NCBI RefSeq assembly: GCF_025399195.1
Contig: NW_026252150.1
Coordinates: forward strand, 1-54,509
DNA: 54,509 nt
Source of the DNA: Umbelopsis ramanniana AG
Lineage: Eukaryota > Mucoromycota > Umbelopsidomycetes > Umbelopsidales > Umbelopsidaceae
Reading direction: 5' to 3'
Under the pieces are notes generated by a model. The model searched no databases, had not been told where the DNA came from, and was given only the letters and a program-made list of their open reading frames with translations. Every line of letters starts with the position of its first letter. Within the stretch, counting starts at the first letter, position 1. Positions 31,707-40,440 of the stretch are shown in pieces. The position numbers and the translations under genes were made by a program.

Positions 31707-32666
31707 CTAAAACTTTTGTCCAACAATCTTCTCACTCAACGCCCACAGCTTCTCGGCTTGTGTATCGTCTTTGGCATAGGGCTTAGCATGGTCCATGGCG
31801 ATTTGGCAGTCATCCAAGTATGCACCGGAGTCTGAAGCAATCTTTGGATCAAAAGCAGCAACAATATGAGTTGAAGTGCCTTCAGGAATGGTCTTGAATT
31901 CCAGATTTCTCCAATCAACCGCTTCTCCGTCATAATCCTTCATTGGTGTCATCAACTCTTCGGGTTTGACATCACGAGCGAGGTTAGTATTGATACCGCC
32001 AGGATGAAGACTGAAAGCGGTAAGTCCCTTGCTCTTGTAGCGGTTGCTCAATTCACGAGCAAACAGCATATTGGCAGTCTTGGACTGACCATAAGAGGTC
32101 CACTTCTGATAGGATTTACCATTGTCGAAGAAGGGATCATCGAATCGGATTGGAGAGAAAATATGACCAACGCTGGAAACGTTGACAATGCGTGGAGCTC
32201 CGGTCTTAGAAGCAAGAACCTTGGGCAAGATCAAGTTGGTGAAGAGGAAAGGTCCGATATGGTTGGTACCGAATTGAGCTTCGAATCCATCCTTGGTAGT
32301 GTGGTATGGTGATGCCATGATAGCAGCGTTGTTGATCAAGACATCAATAGGTTCAGAATAGGCATTGACTTCGGCAGCAGCGTGTCGGACGGACTCGAGT
32401 GAGGCGAGATCGATGATGAGAGGTCGCAAGTTAGCGGATGGAGTCTCAGCCTTGATCTTCTGAATGGTATCGTCAAGAGCCTCTTGCTTTCTACCAGCAA
32501 CGATGACCAAACCAGCGTGGTGTTTTGCTACTACTCTTGCGGCCTCAGCTCCAAGACCACCCCATGTACATCCAGTGATCAAGACAGTCTTTCCCTTGAT
32601 CTCGTTTTCGAAGTAAGTAGCGACTTCGTCAGCTTCAGTGTGGAATCCAAAGTTCTTGTTTGACAT
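31707..32666 (-). CDS. Array SDR copy 8 (intact)
   Basis: Single exon, 319 residues from ATG 32666 (MSNKNFGFHTEADEV); a longer in-frame start at 32726 would run through the TATA box (TATAAATA 32734-32727) and is not shared by sister copies. Glycine motif TGCTWGGLGAE, NNAAIMAS, NVSSVGH and YGQSK are intact. Its closest relative is copy 10, with homologous promoter and 3' flank, so the two arose by duplication of a whole gene unit. Substrate unknown. Confidence 0.88.
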   Translation of the reverse strand: MSNKNFGFHTEADEVATYFENEIKGKTVLITGCTWGGLGAEAARVVAKHHAGLVIVAGRKQEALDDTIQKIKAETPSANLRPLIIDLASLESVRHAAAEVNAYSEPIDVLINNAAIMASPYHTTKDGFEAQFGTNHIGPFLFTNLILPKVLASKTGAPRIVNVSSVGHIFSPIRFDDPFFDNGKSYQKWTSYGQSKTANMLFARELSNRYKSKGLTAFSLHPGGINTNLARDVKPEELMTPMKDYDGEAVDWRNLEFKTIPEGTSTHIVAAFDPKIASDSGAYLDDCQIAMDHAKPYAKDDTQAEKLWALSEKIVGQKF

Positions 32667-32790
32667 AATAAAATATGATATGTTTGTATTTTTAAGATAC
32701 TTGGGATACAGTGGGTGGATATGCATTATTTATATTCTCTCTGTAAGGGGTGATTGCGTATGTTTAGTGTCTGACATTCAATGTTAGACA

Positions 32791-32823
32791 TCTTGCGTGT
32801 CGCCGGCAGAAGGGAATCGCCGA
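32791..32823 (-). promoter_or_regulatory. Conserved upstream block of copy 8
   Basis: TCTTGCGTGTCGCCGG followed by AGAAGGGAATCGCCGA, 125-157 bp before the ATG. It is almost identical to 34851-34883 upstream of copy 10 and contains CGG/CCG half-sites. Confidence 0.5.
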
Positions 32824-33009
32824 TTATGAATAGCACCATATGAATCCTAGTTTATGACTGTGTCCCATTTTTGGTATGGAAATTATTGAAATACTAGCAG
32901 CCCTGTGAAGCGACACTCACTACGACCGAGTTTATTATAAATATCATTTTTGATACAGGTATAATGTAAAAATCTTGCGCCCTCACATAAGGCAATAATT
33001 TTTCTTTAG

Positions 33010-33630
33010 TACCTCTGATCCAAACTTTTGCCCAACAGTCTTCTCGCCCCAGTGCCCACAGCCTTTTTAGTGCGCGTCGTTTTAGCGTATGTCTAGTCCT
33101 TATTCATGGCGACTTGACAGTTTCCTTATATGATCCAGACTTCGAGGCAACCTTGGGATCAAACACCGCTTCGGTATGAGCTGCAGTGCTTTTAAGAATG
33201 GTGTTGAATTCTTAGTTGCGCCAATCTACCAATTCGCCGTCAAAATCCTTCATTGGCGTCATTACTCTTCAGCCTCAACATCACGAGCGAGATTAGTGTT
33301 GATATCGCCAGGTTCTGTGATGAAGGTTGTAAGTCCTGTACTCTTGCAGCGCTTGTTAAATTTACCAGCAAATAGCATATTGGTAGTCTTGGACTGAACA
33401 TAAGGGATTCATAGGCTTTTCCGTGATCATCAAATTGGATTTGGAAAATAAGACCAACAAGTAGAAATATTGACAATACGTGGATCTCCGGTTCAAGGAG
33501 CAAAATTTGACGAGGTCAAGTTGGTGAAAAGGACGGGTGCAACAGAATTTGATTCTCCACCGTTGATTGAGTACGAAGGTATCTTCTAACATCATGTAAA
33601 CGTACACCTTTGCGTTATTTGTACAGATTT
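33010..33630 (-). pseudogene. Heavily decayed SDR copy 9
   Basis: Related to copies 8 and 10 in the C-terminal two thirds (matches to the segments coding FDDPFFDNGKAY, NMLFARELSNRYKSKG and AAFDPKIAS), with numerous frameshifts, stops and small deletions. The N-terminal Rossmann part is not recognisable. It sits between the duplicated copies 8 and 10. Confidence 0.75.
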
Positions 33631-33762
33631 TAAGCTGACCTCTCCATCTCTCAGATTAATGAAAAGCGGTAATGTATGTGGATAATTTACATTGGTTTAT
33701 ATTGTAAGAACACACAGGTAAATGGAGATGATGTCTAAGTGCGGTTTGTACTATTATTATAT

Positions 33763-34722
33763 CTAGAACTTTTGTCCAACGATCTGCTCACTCAACGCCC
33801 ACAGCTTCTCGGCTTGCGTATCATCTTTGGCATAGGGCTTAGCATGGTCCATGGCGATTTGGCAGTCATCCAAGTATGCACCAGAGTCTGAAGCAATCTT
33901 TGGGTCAAAAGCAGCAACAATATGAGTTGAAGTGCCGGAAGGAATGGTCTTGAATACGGCTTTGCTCCAATCAATCACATTGCCGTCATAGTCGCTCATA
34001 GGGGTCAGAAACTCTTCAGGTTTGACATCGCGACCGAGGTTAGTGTGGATACCGCCAGGATGAAGACTGAAAGCGGTAAGTCCCTTGCTCTTGTAGCGGT
34101 TGCTCAGTTCACGAGCAAACAGCATATTGGCAGTCTTGGACTGGCCGTAAGCGGTCCATTTTTGATAGGCGTTACCGTTGTCGAAGAAGGGATCGTCAAT
34201 TCGGATGGGAGAGAGAATATGACCAACACTGGAGACGTTGACAATGCGTGGAGCTCCGGTCTTAGAAGCAAGAACCTTGGGCAAGATCAAGTTGGTGAAG
34301 AGGAATGGTCCGATATGGTTGGTGCCGATTTGAGCTTCGAATCCATCCTTGGTGGTGTGGTATGGTGATGCCATGATAGCAGCGTTGTTGATCAAGACAT
34401 CAATAGGTTCAGAATAGGCATTGACTTCGGCAGCAGCGTGTCGGACGGACTCGAGTGAGGCGAGATCAATGATGAGAGACCGCAAGTTAGCGGATGGAGT
34501 CTCAGCCTTGATCTTCTCAATGGTATCGTCAAGAGCCTCTTGCTTTCTACCAGCAACGATGACCAAACCAGCGTGGTGCTTGGAAATTACTCTTGCGGCC
34601 TCAGCTCCAAGACCACCCCATGTACATCCAGTGATCAAGACGGTCTTTCCCTTGATATCGTTTTCGAAGTAAGTAGCGACTTCGTCAGCTTCAGTGTGGA
34701 ATCCAAAGTTCTTGTTTGACAT
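33763..34722 (-). CDS. Array SDR copy 10 (intact)
   Basis: Single exon, 319 residues, MSNKNFGFHTEADEV. Glycine motif TGCTWGGLGAE, NNAAIMAS, NVSSVGH and YGQSK are intact. It is the duplicate of copy 8, differing mainly in the variable loop after the HPGG motif (PEEFLTPMSDYDGNVIDW). The TATA run is at 34775-34790 and the conserved upstream block at 34851-34883. Substrate unknown. Confidence 0.88.
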   Translation of the reverse strand: MSNKNFGFHTEADEVATYFENDIKGKTVLITGCTWGGLGAEAARVISKHHAGLVIVAGRKQEALDDTIEKIKAETPSANLRSLIIDLASLESVRHAAAEVNAYSEPIDVLINNAAIMASPYHTTKDGFEAQIGTNHIGPFLFTNLILPKVLASKTGAPRIVNVSSVGHILSPIRIDDPFFDNGNAYQKWTAYGQSKTANMLFARELSNRYKSKGLTAFSLHPGGIHTNLGRDVKPEEFLTPMSDYDGNVIDWSKAVFKTIPSGTSTHIVAAFDPKIASDSGAYLDDCQIAMDHAKPYAKDDTQAEKLWALSEQIVGQKF

Positions 34723-34774
34723 TAGTAAAGTTTTATGTGTTTATGATATTGATGGATGAGAGCATTGTTATGTA

Positions 34775-34790
34775 TTATATATATATATAT
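34775..34790 (-). promoter_or_regulatory. TATA run of SDR copy 10
   Basis: Alternating AT run 53-68 bp before the ATG. Confidence 0.55.
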
Positions 34791-34850
34791 TCATTCACTG
34801 TGGGCTGGTTGCGTATGCTGAAAAGTCTGGCATTTAATAATGTTTGAGTG

Positions 34851-34883
34851 TCTTGCGTGTCGCCGGGAGAAGGGAATCGCCGA
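34851..34883 (-). promoter_or_regulatory. Conserved upstream block of copy 10
   Basis: Near copy of 32791-32823, one base different in the core, 129-161 bp before the ATG. Confidence 0.5.
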
Positions 34884-34923
34884 ATGAAAATCCGAATGAA
34901 AATAGCCAATGGTGGGCTATGGA

Positions 34924-35130
34924 GAAATTCTTGTTTGACAGGGAGAAGGTGCTTATAATTTAAGATTGTGATCGAAACTTTATGAGACACTGGTAACATT
35001 ATGTATGTCTTCCAAGAAAGGGTACATACGTTGCAACCTGGGATTTCGGACCTTCTTTGTATTGCTTCGGTGGAACATATAACCGAATTGAGAGAGACCC
35101 CGCAGCACGTTTATAGGGAATTCGCATTCT
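34924..35130 (-). pseudogene. Relic of an SDR promoter and start codon without a gene body
   Basis: GAAATTCTTGTTTGACA (34924-34940) is the reverse complement of the array's start region, coding xSNKNF with ATG changed to CTG. Beyond it the sequence follows the upstream region of copy 3: TAATTTAAGAT, GAG.CACTGG, and at 35068-35089 the element CGGTGGAACATATAACCGAA, then CGTTT. The coding body has been deleted up to the upstream block of copy 10. Confidence 0.55.
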
Positions 35131-35429
35131 TGTTGAATAACTCTGACGGGGTATCTGCAAATAAAATTACGATAACGGCCGTACGGCAATGAAAATATCC
35201 ATACATTTGACCAATTCGATCTGTCTTGTTACTTCTATACGAGCACTTACAAAAGAATTATATGTCATATATACTATACCGAAATTTATGTGACGTTTCA
35301 ACTGGCTTGACACTTCATGGACCCCAAATACAAGCGAAGACGAAAATACATATGAACACAATACATGCGAAATGTTTATTAATGAAAAACTATCTAGTAC
35401 CTCTGTGTAATTCTTGCGCCTTCAAGCAA

Positions 35430-36392
35430 TTAAAAATTTTGTCCCACGATTTTCTCACTCAGTTTCCATAATTGATCAGCTTGGGTATCATCAATTGCGT
35501 AAGGTTTGGCATGATCCATGGCAATTTGGCAGTCAACCAAATAGGACCCTGACTGCGAGGTAATACTTGGATCAAAGGAAGCAACAATGTGAGTCGAGGT
35601 ACCTTGAGGAATAGTTTTTGGAGTAAAATCGGTGATGTCAATCACATTGCCGTAGTAGTCAGTGACAGGCTCGAGAGCATCTTCAGCTGTCATATCGCGA
35701 CCAAGATTAGTCTGAATGCCACCAGGATGAACACTAAAAGCTGTCAGGCCTTTGTTTTTATATCGATTGCTCAGTTGACGAGTAAACAGCATGTTAGCCG
35801 TCTTTGATTGGCCATATGCCCACCACTTATTATAAGCTTTGCCGTTGTCAAAGGAAGGGTCGTCGAATAAAATCGGAGCAAGAATGTGACCGATACTGGA
35901 GATGTTGACAATACGTGGAGCGCCGGTCTTAGAAGCAAGAAGTTTGGGCAAGATCAAATTGGTGAAGAGGAAAGGTCCAACGTAATTGACACCAAACTGT
36001 CCCTCTAGTCCATCCTTGGTAGTATAATAAGGAGACGCCATAATTCCAGCGTTGTTAATTAACACATCGATAGCTTCAGTGTAGGCGTTAACCTCGGCAG
36101 CAGCGTGTCTGACGGACTCGAGTGAGGCGAGATCAATAACAAGGGATCGTAAGTTGGCGGATGGGGTCTCTGCCTTGATCTTCTCAATGGCATCGTCGAG
36201 TGACTCTTGCTTTCTACCAGCAACAATGATCAAACCAGCATGGTGCTTTGCTATAACTCTTGCGGCCTCAAAACCAAGACCACCAAGCGTGCATCCAGTG
36301 ATCAAGACAGTCTTGCCTTTGATCTCTTGTTCGAAATAAGTAGCAACCTCATCTGCTTCAGTGGCAAATCCAAAGGTCGTGTTTGATATCAT
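35430..36392 (-). CDS. Array SDR copy 11 (intact)
   Basis: Single exon, 320 residues, MISNTTFGFATEADEV, the N-terminus being slightly different from MSNKNF. Glycine motif TGCTLGGLGFE, NNAGIMAS, NISSIGH and YGQSK are intact; C-terminus IVGQNF. It is more divergent than copies 3-10 and shares NNAG and GLGFEAARV with copy 7. A TATATAA-type box lies at 36439-36446. Substrate unknown. Confidence 0.88.
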   Translation of the reverse strand: MISNTTFGFATEADEVATYFEQEIKGKTVLITGCTLGGLGFEAARVIAKHHAGLIIVAGRKQESLDDAIEKIKAETPSANLRSLVIDLASLESVRHAAAEVNAYTEAIDVLINNAGIMASPYYTTKDGLEGQFGVNYVGPFLFTNLILPKLLASKTGAPRIVNISSIGHILAPILFDDPSFDNGKAYNKWWAYGQSKTANMLFTRQLSNRYKNKGLTAFSVHPGGIQTNLGRDMTAEDALEPVTDYYGNVIDITDFTPKTIPQGTSTHIVASFDPSITSQSGSYLVDCQIAMDHAKPYAIDDTQADQLWKLSEKIVGQNF

Positions 36393-36438
36393 TAGTGTTA
36401 ATAATTTGATGGTTGAAAAGTTATTTGATGACTGCTCA

Positions 36439-36446
36439 TTATATAT
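36439..36446 (-). promoter_or_regulatory. TATA box of SDR copy 11
   Basis: ATATATAA on the minus strand, 47-54 bp before the ATG. Confidence 0.5.
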
Positions 36447-37559
36447 CTGTTGGTGGAATTCAGGGGAAACATCTCAAGTACTGCGGATTCTGTTATGGAC
36501 ACCAAATACGTTACACATTGTCCGCAAAAATATGCCCCATGCTACCGGCTAAAACTCGCCCAAACTGGATGCCGAAAACGGGCCGACAAGCCAATGGTAA
36601 AATAACTCTATCCAAGCGTACAATGAAAGGATCAACTGTTGAGAAAAATGACATCTTTTTCGGTAAAAAATATCAATTGGAAGGCACTCTGTAACAAATA
36701 TTTGGCATAAGAAATTTTTAGTCAAATTCAAGCTCAAATTTTAGTCAATTTCGATCTCAAACTACTGTGAAACGTGCAAGAGTTCCATTGCAATAGCCTT
36801 TCAGATCACATTGATTGAGCTAACATATTGATTGAGCTACAAATTTATTGTTAATACTTAGGGATGGTTTTTAACTTGGCACCAACTTCATCCGTAACGA
36901 GGCTGCGCCCATTATTCCATGCGGTTGCCATATTAAGAATCGTGTCCGATCACAATTATTCATTACCATGGAGAATTCGTTGCCATGCAACAAGTTGAGT
37001 TTCTCATCCTTTCACAGTGCGCTTGATCGGATCTCATCCATCGCTAGAATGGTGGCCCCAGCGTATATAGAACTCGGATAAAAGAGTTAATATAGCCGGT
37101 TGGTCATGCTTAACTAGCTATGACATGCCCACCGTCTTGGATACGCCATCTATGGCTAGCTTTGAACAAGTCATCCAGGACGAAGCGATCATATTCATAT
37201 GCCAACAGCTTGAAAAAGACTATCGGCGATTGGAATTCTCGGAATGGCCACCAACAGACATAATTGTTCGGTCATACCAAGATAGTGTAGAGAATTGGAG
37301 CATCAAGGTGATGGATGGCATTCATCTCAGACATCGTCTTGCATGATACGGCGCCATCGCGATGAAAAACGTGGTGGAAGCATTGGTGTAAAATGGACGC
37401 AGCACTAGAGACAGAAACAGTAATCCATCCTTCGATAAAATAATATGTTCACCGAGCAAAGTCTCCTCCAACACAAAGTACTTGATAACATTATATATTT
37501 TGCATTTCTTGCGTTACAAATGGCTTACACAAGCTGTACAGATTTCACACTATATACTA
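36447..37559. other. Intergenic region with one small uncertain frame
   Basis: Upstream DNA of copy 11, then sequence with no recognised gene apart from the small frame at 37125-37346 listed separately. Confidence 0.4.
37125..37346 (+). CDS. Uncertain small open frame, 73 codons
   Basis: It begins at ATG 37125 and has a TATATAG site at about 37064-37070, roughly 60 bp upstream, the spacing used by other genes here. The product (MPTVLDTPSMASFEQVIQDE..., then EKDYRRLEFSEWPP) matches no family I know. It could be a small gene, a first exon or a gene remnant on the strand opposite to the array. Confidence 0.25.
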   Translation: MPTVLDTPSMASFEQVIQDEAIIFICQQLEKDYRRLEFSEWPPTDIIVRSYQDSVENWSIKVMDGIHLRHRLA

Positions 37560-38637
37560 CTATTTACTGGTCTTCTTTTCGAGCTCATAAAGCTGCTCCA
37601 CCTCATCGGAAATACATTTTTCAAAGTTGATGTATGGCCTCTGAAGTAATTCGCGCTCGGCTTTAGAGCCATCGATGTCATAGCAATCGAGACGGCTAGT
37701 GTCACCTTCTGGCAACTTTCTGTCGGGGTACTTTTTGTTGACAATGGCGGTGACTTGCTCGAATCTGTAAATACCCGAGGAAACCAAGTAGCGAGAATTG
37801 GAAGCCGAAGCCGTTGTCAAAGCAGCAACATGGGCGACAGCCACATCGCGGACATCAACAAAACCAGGGAAGACGGTTTCAGGAATCTTGTTGGACTTGC
37901 CATTGACGATCTGCCAGATTTGCATGCTGGATTCGTTCAAGTGATCCAGGCTGTCGATATGGTGAGCAACAGGACCATACACCATAGGCATGCCTGTTAT
38001 GCAAGGGTTAGAGAGGATGCTTACATCAACATGTTTCTCTACGCCACACCAGATACTTACAAATGGTAGTAATGTCAAAGGAAGGCTTCCTGTTCTTCAC
38101 AAAATCCCAACCTTCCTCTTCTGCAAACTTCTTTGACGCACAATAGACAAATCCGGGATTATCGGACTTCCGAGCTTCCTCCCATGTGGCAGGGTTCCAG
38201 TCCTTTTCCGTGTATGTATAGCCTGGTCGCAATCCTTTGCTCACATCGACCACAGCAGCAAACGATGAAGTAATGATGACTCTCTTGATCGACTTATGAG
38301 TGCTAGCGGCTTGAAGGATGTTCTTGGTTCCTTCTCGAGCGGGGAGGAGGAGGTCTTTTTCGTTATCTTTGATGTCAAAGGTGAACGGGCTGGCAATATG
38401 CATGACATAGTCGCATCCTTGCACAGCTTGGTCGAAAGCGCCTGAGGAAGTGATATCGGGCACAATCACGCTTTCAATGCGGTCTTTGTGTTGAGGATTC
38501 ACTTTTTTCACGTCGTTGGCTTTGGATTCCGAGCGAACTGCCACGCGGATGCGATAGCCTTTGTTGAGCAGTTCACGGCAAACATGGGAACCAACAAATC
38601 CATTGGCTCCGGTAACTAAAACGAGTTCTCCAGTCAT
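37560..38637 (-). CDS. GRE2-like NADPH carbonyl reductase (extended SDR)
   Basis: Two exons, 38637-38061 and 37993-37560, giving 336 residues. The protein matches yeast Gre2 (methylglyoxal / isovaleraldehyde reductase) and related fungal aldehyde reductases: VLVTGANGFVGSH (7-19), ASPFTFDIKDNEKDLL, VIITSSFAAVVD, WNPATWEEA, YCASKKFAE (catalytic YxxxK) and FPGFVDVRDVAVAH. ATG 38637 (MTGELVLVTG) is chosen; an in-frame extension would cross the TATA box at 38682-38689. It lies on the array strand between array copies 11 and 12 but belongs to a different SDR class. Its substrate is probably a small aldehyde or ketone, by family. Confidence 0.87.
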
Positions 38638-39061
38638 GATAATATAAGATAAGTCGGTGTAAGAGAGATGAAACTGGCTCCTTATATATCTGATGGGCAC
38701 CTCTATTTTGTCAGCAATCGGCTGTTTTTCAATTTCAGTCCATATATGACGTACGGCGTAAGAGGATAGGAGTGACGCAAGCCTTTTGGCTGACATGCCT
38801 GTAGAAGCGGTTTTAGACGTCTTCAGCGATACAACAGAGTGGTTTCAAATGCATTGCACACTTCGTTGGCGGCTGTACTAGAAGTTGCATGAAATAAAAA
38901 ATTTTGTTTGTCCGTTCCAACGTTCGATATTTGTTGGACGAGAGAGCCCGCTCCAAAAATTTGGCCAATTACTAATGGTGATAAATATGACATATCAAAT
39001 ATTTTAATGATGAAGAAAAGTACTTCCTATTTTTATTTTGCTATCCCCTTACAAACGTATA
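38638..39061. other. Intergenic region
   Basis: TATA box (ATATATAA, 38682-38689) of the GRE2-like gene, then AT-rich DNA. No gene seen. Confidence 0.4.
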
Positions 39062-40129
39062 TTATACCTTCTTCTTAAACGAAAAGAATGCTACTATTGG
39101 GTTCATTTTTGGCTGAGAAAAGTTTAGAGACGACTTGGCCCAATTCATAGACCGCTTCTTCGTTATGCCTCGGACTTTTCCATGCAGAAGCTGCTCGCTA
39201 AAGTTCCATAGCTTGATGGCATTTTCTTCATCGAGAGCGTCTGGTCGAGCAAGTTCGTTGTGAACTTGCGCATCTTCGAGATATGAGCCATTTTGGTCGA
39301 CAATAGTGGGGTCAAAAGCCGCAACAATATGAGTCGCACTACCAGCTTCAAGCGACTTCCATTTAACAGCAGTAAGATCAAAAGCATTGCCCTTCCAATC
39401 GGTTACTCCATCTTTCAAAACCTGGGCAATGTCAAAGTGCCGCAATAAATTGGTCTGTACGCCACCAGGGTGGAGACTAAATGCTAAGAGACCTTGGTCC
39501 TTATACCGTCGACTGAGCTCCTTGGAAAACAAAATATTGGCGGTCTTGGATTGTCCATAGGCGTGAAAATTATTGTAAACTTTGCCATCTGAGAATCCAG
39601 GGTCATCATATCGAATTGGGCACAACCAGTGGACCGAGCTAGAGACATTGACGATGCGAGGAGCTCCAGTATTGGAAGCCAAGATGCGTCCCATGATGAG
39701 GTTGGTGAACTCGAAAGGACCGAGATGATTAACTCCAAATTGTCCTTCGAATCCGTCTTCGGTTTTGAAATAGGGTGGCGCCATAATGCCAGCATTGTTG
39801 ATCAAGACATCAATAGGTTCACGGTAGCTGTTTACTTCCTTGGCGGCTTTGCGTACGGATTTAAGTGATGCTAGGTCCAGTATCAAACCTCGAAGAGGGG
39901 CATTGGGGAACTCGGCTTTGATCTTGTCCATGGCCTCTTGAACGCTCTCTTGCTTTCTACACGCAAGAATGACCAACTTGGGATGATTCTTGCAAATCAC
40001 TCTGGCGCTTTCACATCCAATGCCTCCGATGGTAGCGCCAGTGATTAAGACCGTTTTGCCTCGGATATTATTTGATAGCACATCGGCCACTTCTTCTGCT
40101 GTGGTTTGATCTGTGAATTGGTTAGTCAT
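39062..40129 (-). CDS. Divergent array-type SDR (copy 12)
   Basis: Single exon, 355 residues, the longest of the group. It has the same long glycine motif (TGATIGGIG, 30-38), NNAGIMAP, NVSSSVH, YGQSK and the HPGG motif, so it belongs to the array family although its loops differ widely. A basic tail of about 35 residues (ITKKRSMNWAKSSLNF..., ending FFSFKKKV) follows the point where sister copies stop and could be a targeting or membrane-contact tail. A good TATA box (TATAAAAA) lies at 40175-40168. Substrate unknown. Confidence 0.87.
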   Translation of the reverse strand: MTNQFTDQTTAEEVADVLSNNIRGKTVLITGATIGGIGCESARVICKNHPKLVILACRKQESVQEAMDKIKAEFPNAPLRGLILDLASLKSVRKAAKEVNSYREPIDVLINNAGIMAPPYFKTEDGFEGQFGVNHLGPFEFTNLIMGRILASNTGAPRIVNVSSSVHWLCPIRYDDPGFSDGKVYNNFHAYGQSKTANILFSKELSRRYKDQGLLAFSLHPGGVQTNLLRHFDIAQVLKDGVTDWKGNAFDLTAVKWKSLEAGSATHIVAAFDPTIVDQNGSYLEDAQVHNELARPDALDEENAIKLWNFSEQLLHGKVRGITKKRSMNWAKSSLNFSQPKMNPIVAFFSFKKKV

Positions 40130-40167
40130 GATGGATGTAGCTAACCAAATTTTTTTAAAGCGTTAGA

Positions 40168-40175
40168 TTTTTATA
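40168..40175 (-). promoter_or_regulatory. TATA box of SDR copy 12
   Basis: TATAAAAA on the minus strand, 39-46 bp before the ATG. Confidence 0.55.
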
Positions 40176-40440
40176 CTAAACGGACTTGATTTCCCCCCAC
40201 TTTGTTCTTTGACTGTGTGATTGTTACACTGCACCCACCCATGAGCCTGCAAAACAAGCAAATTTCCAGTGCCTATCACTTTCCACCTATGGCAGTCCGG
40301 ACCTTCAGGGGCAGTAGACTCGAAGCACGAGCTCTACACAAGATTACCCAGGAGTATTCTTTTATTATATATAAGCATCAATATATGGCTAGACGATTGT
40401 TCAAAATATGATGTGGCGCTTATGAAAATCAGGAGGTTCG

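Noticed and set aside
32667-32726. Longer N-terminus for SDR copy 8 (and similar extensions of copies 4 and 7)
   Set aside because: The added residues are not shared between copies and run across TATA-type boxes; all sister copies begin at MSNKNF or MSDKDF.
33010-35429. A second two-gene duplication (copy 8 + decayed copy 9 versus copy 10 + copy 11)
   Set aside because: Copies 8 and 10 are clearly duplicates, but decayed copy 9 resembles 8/10 rather than 11, and the shared 3' flank words of copies 9 and 11 occur in different order.
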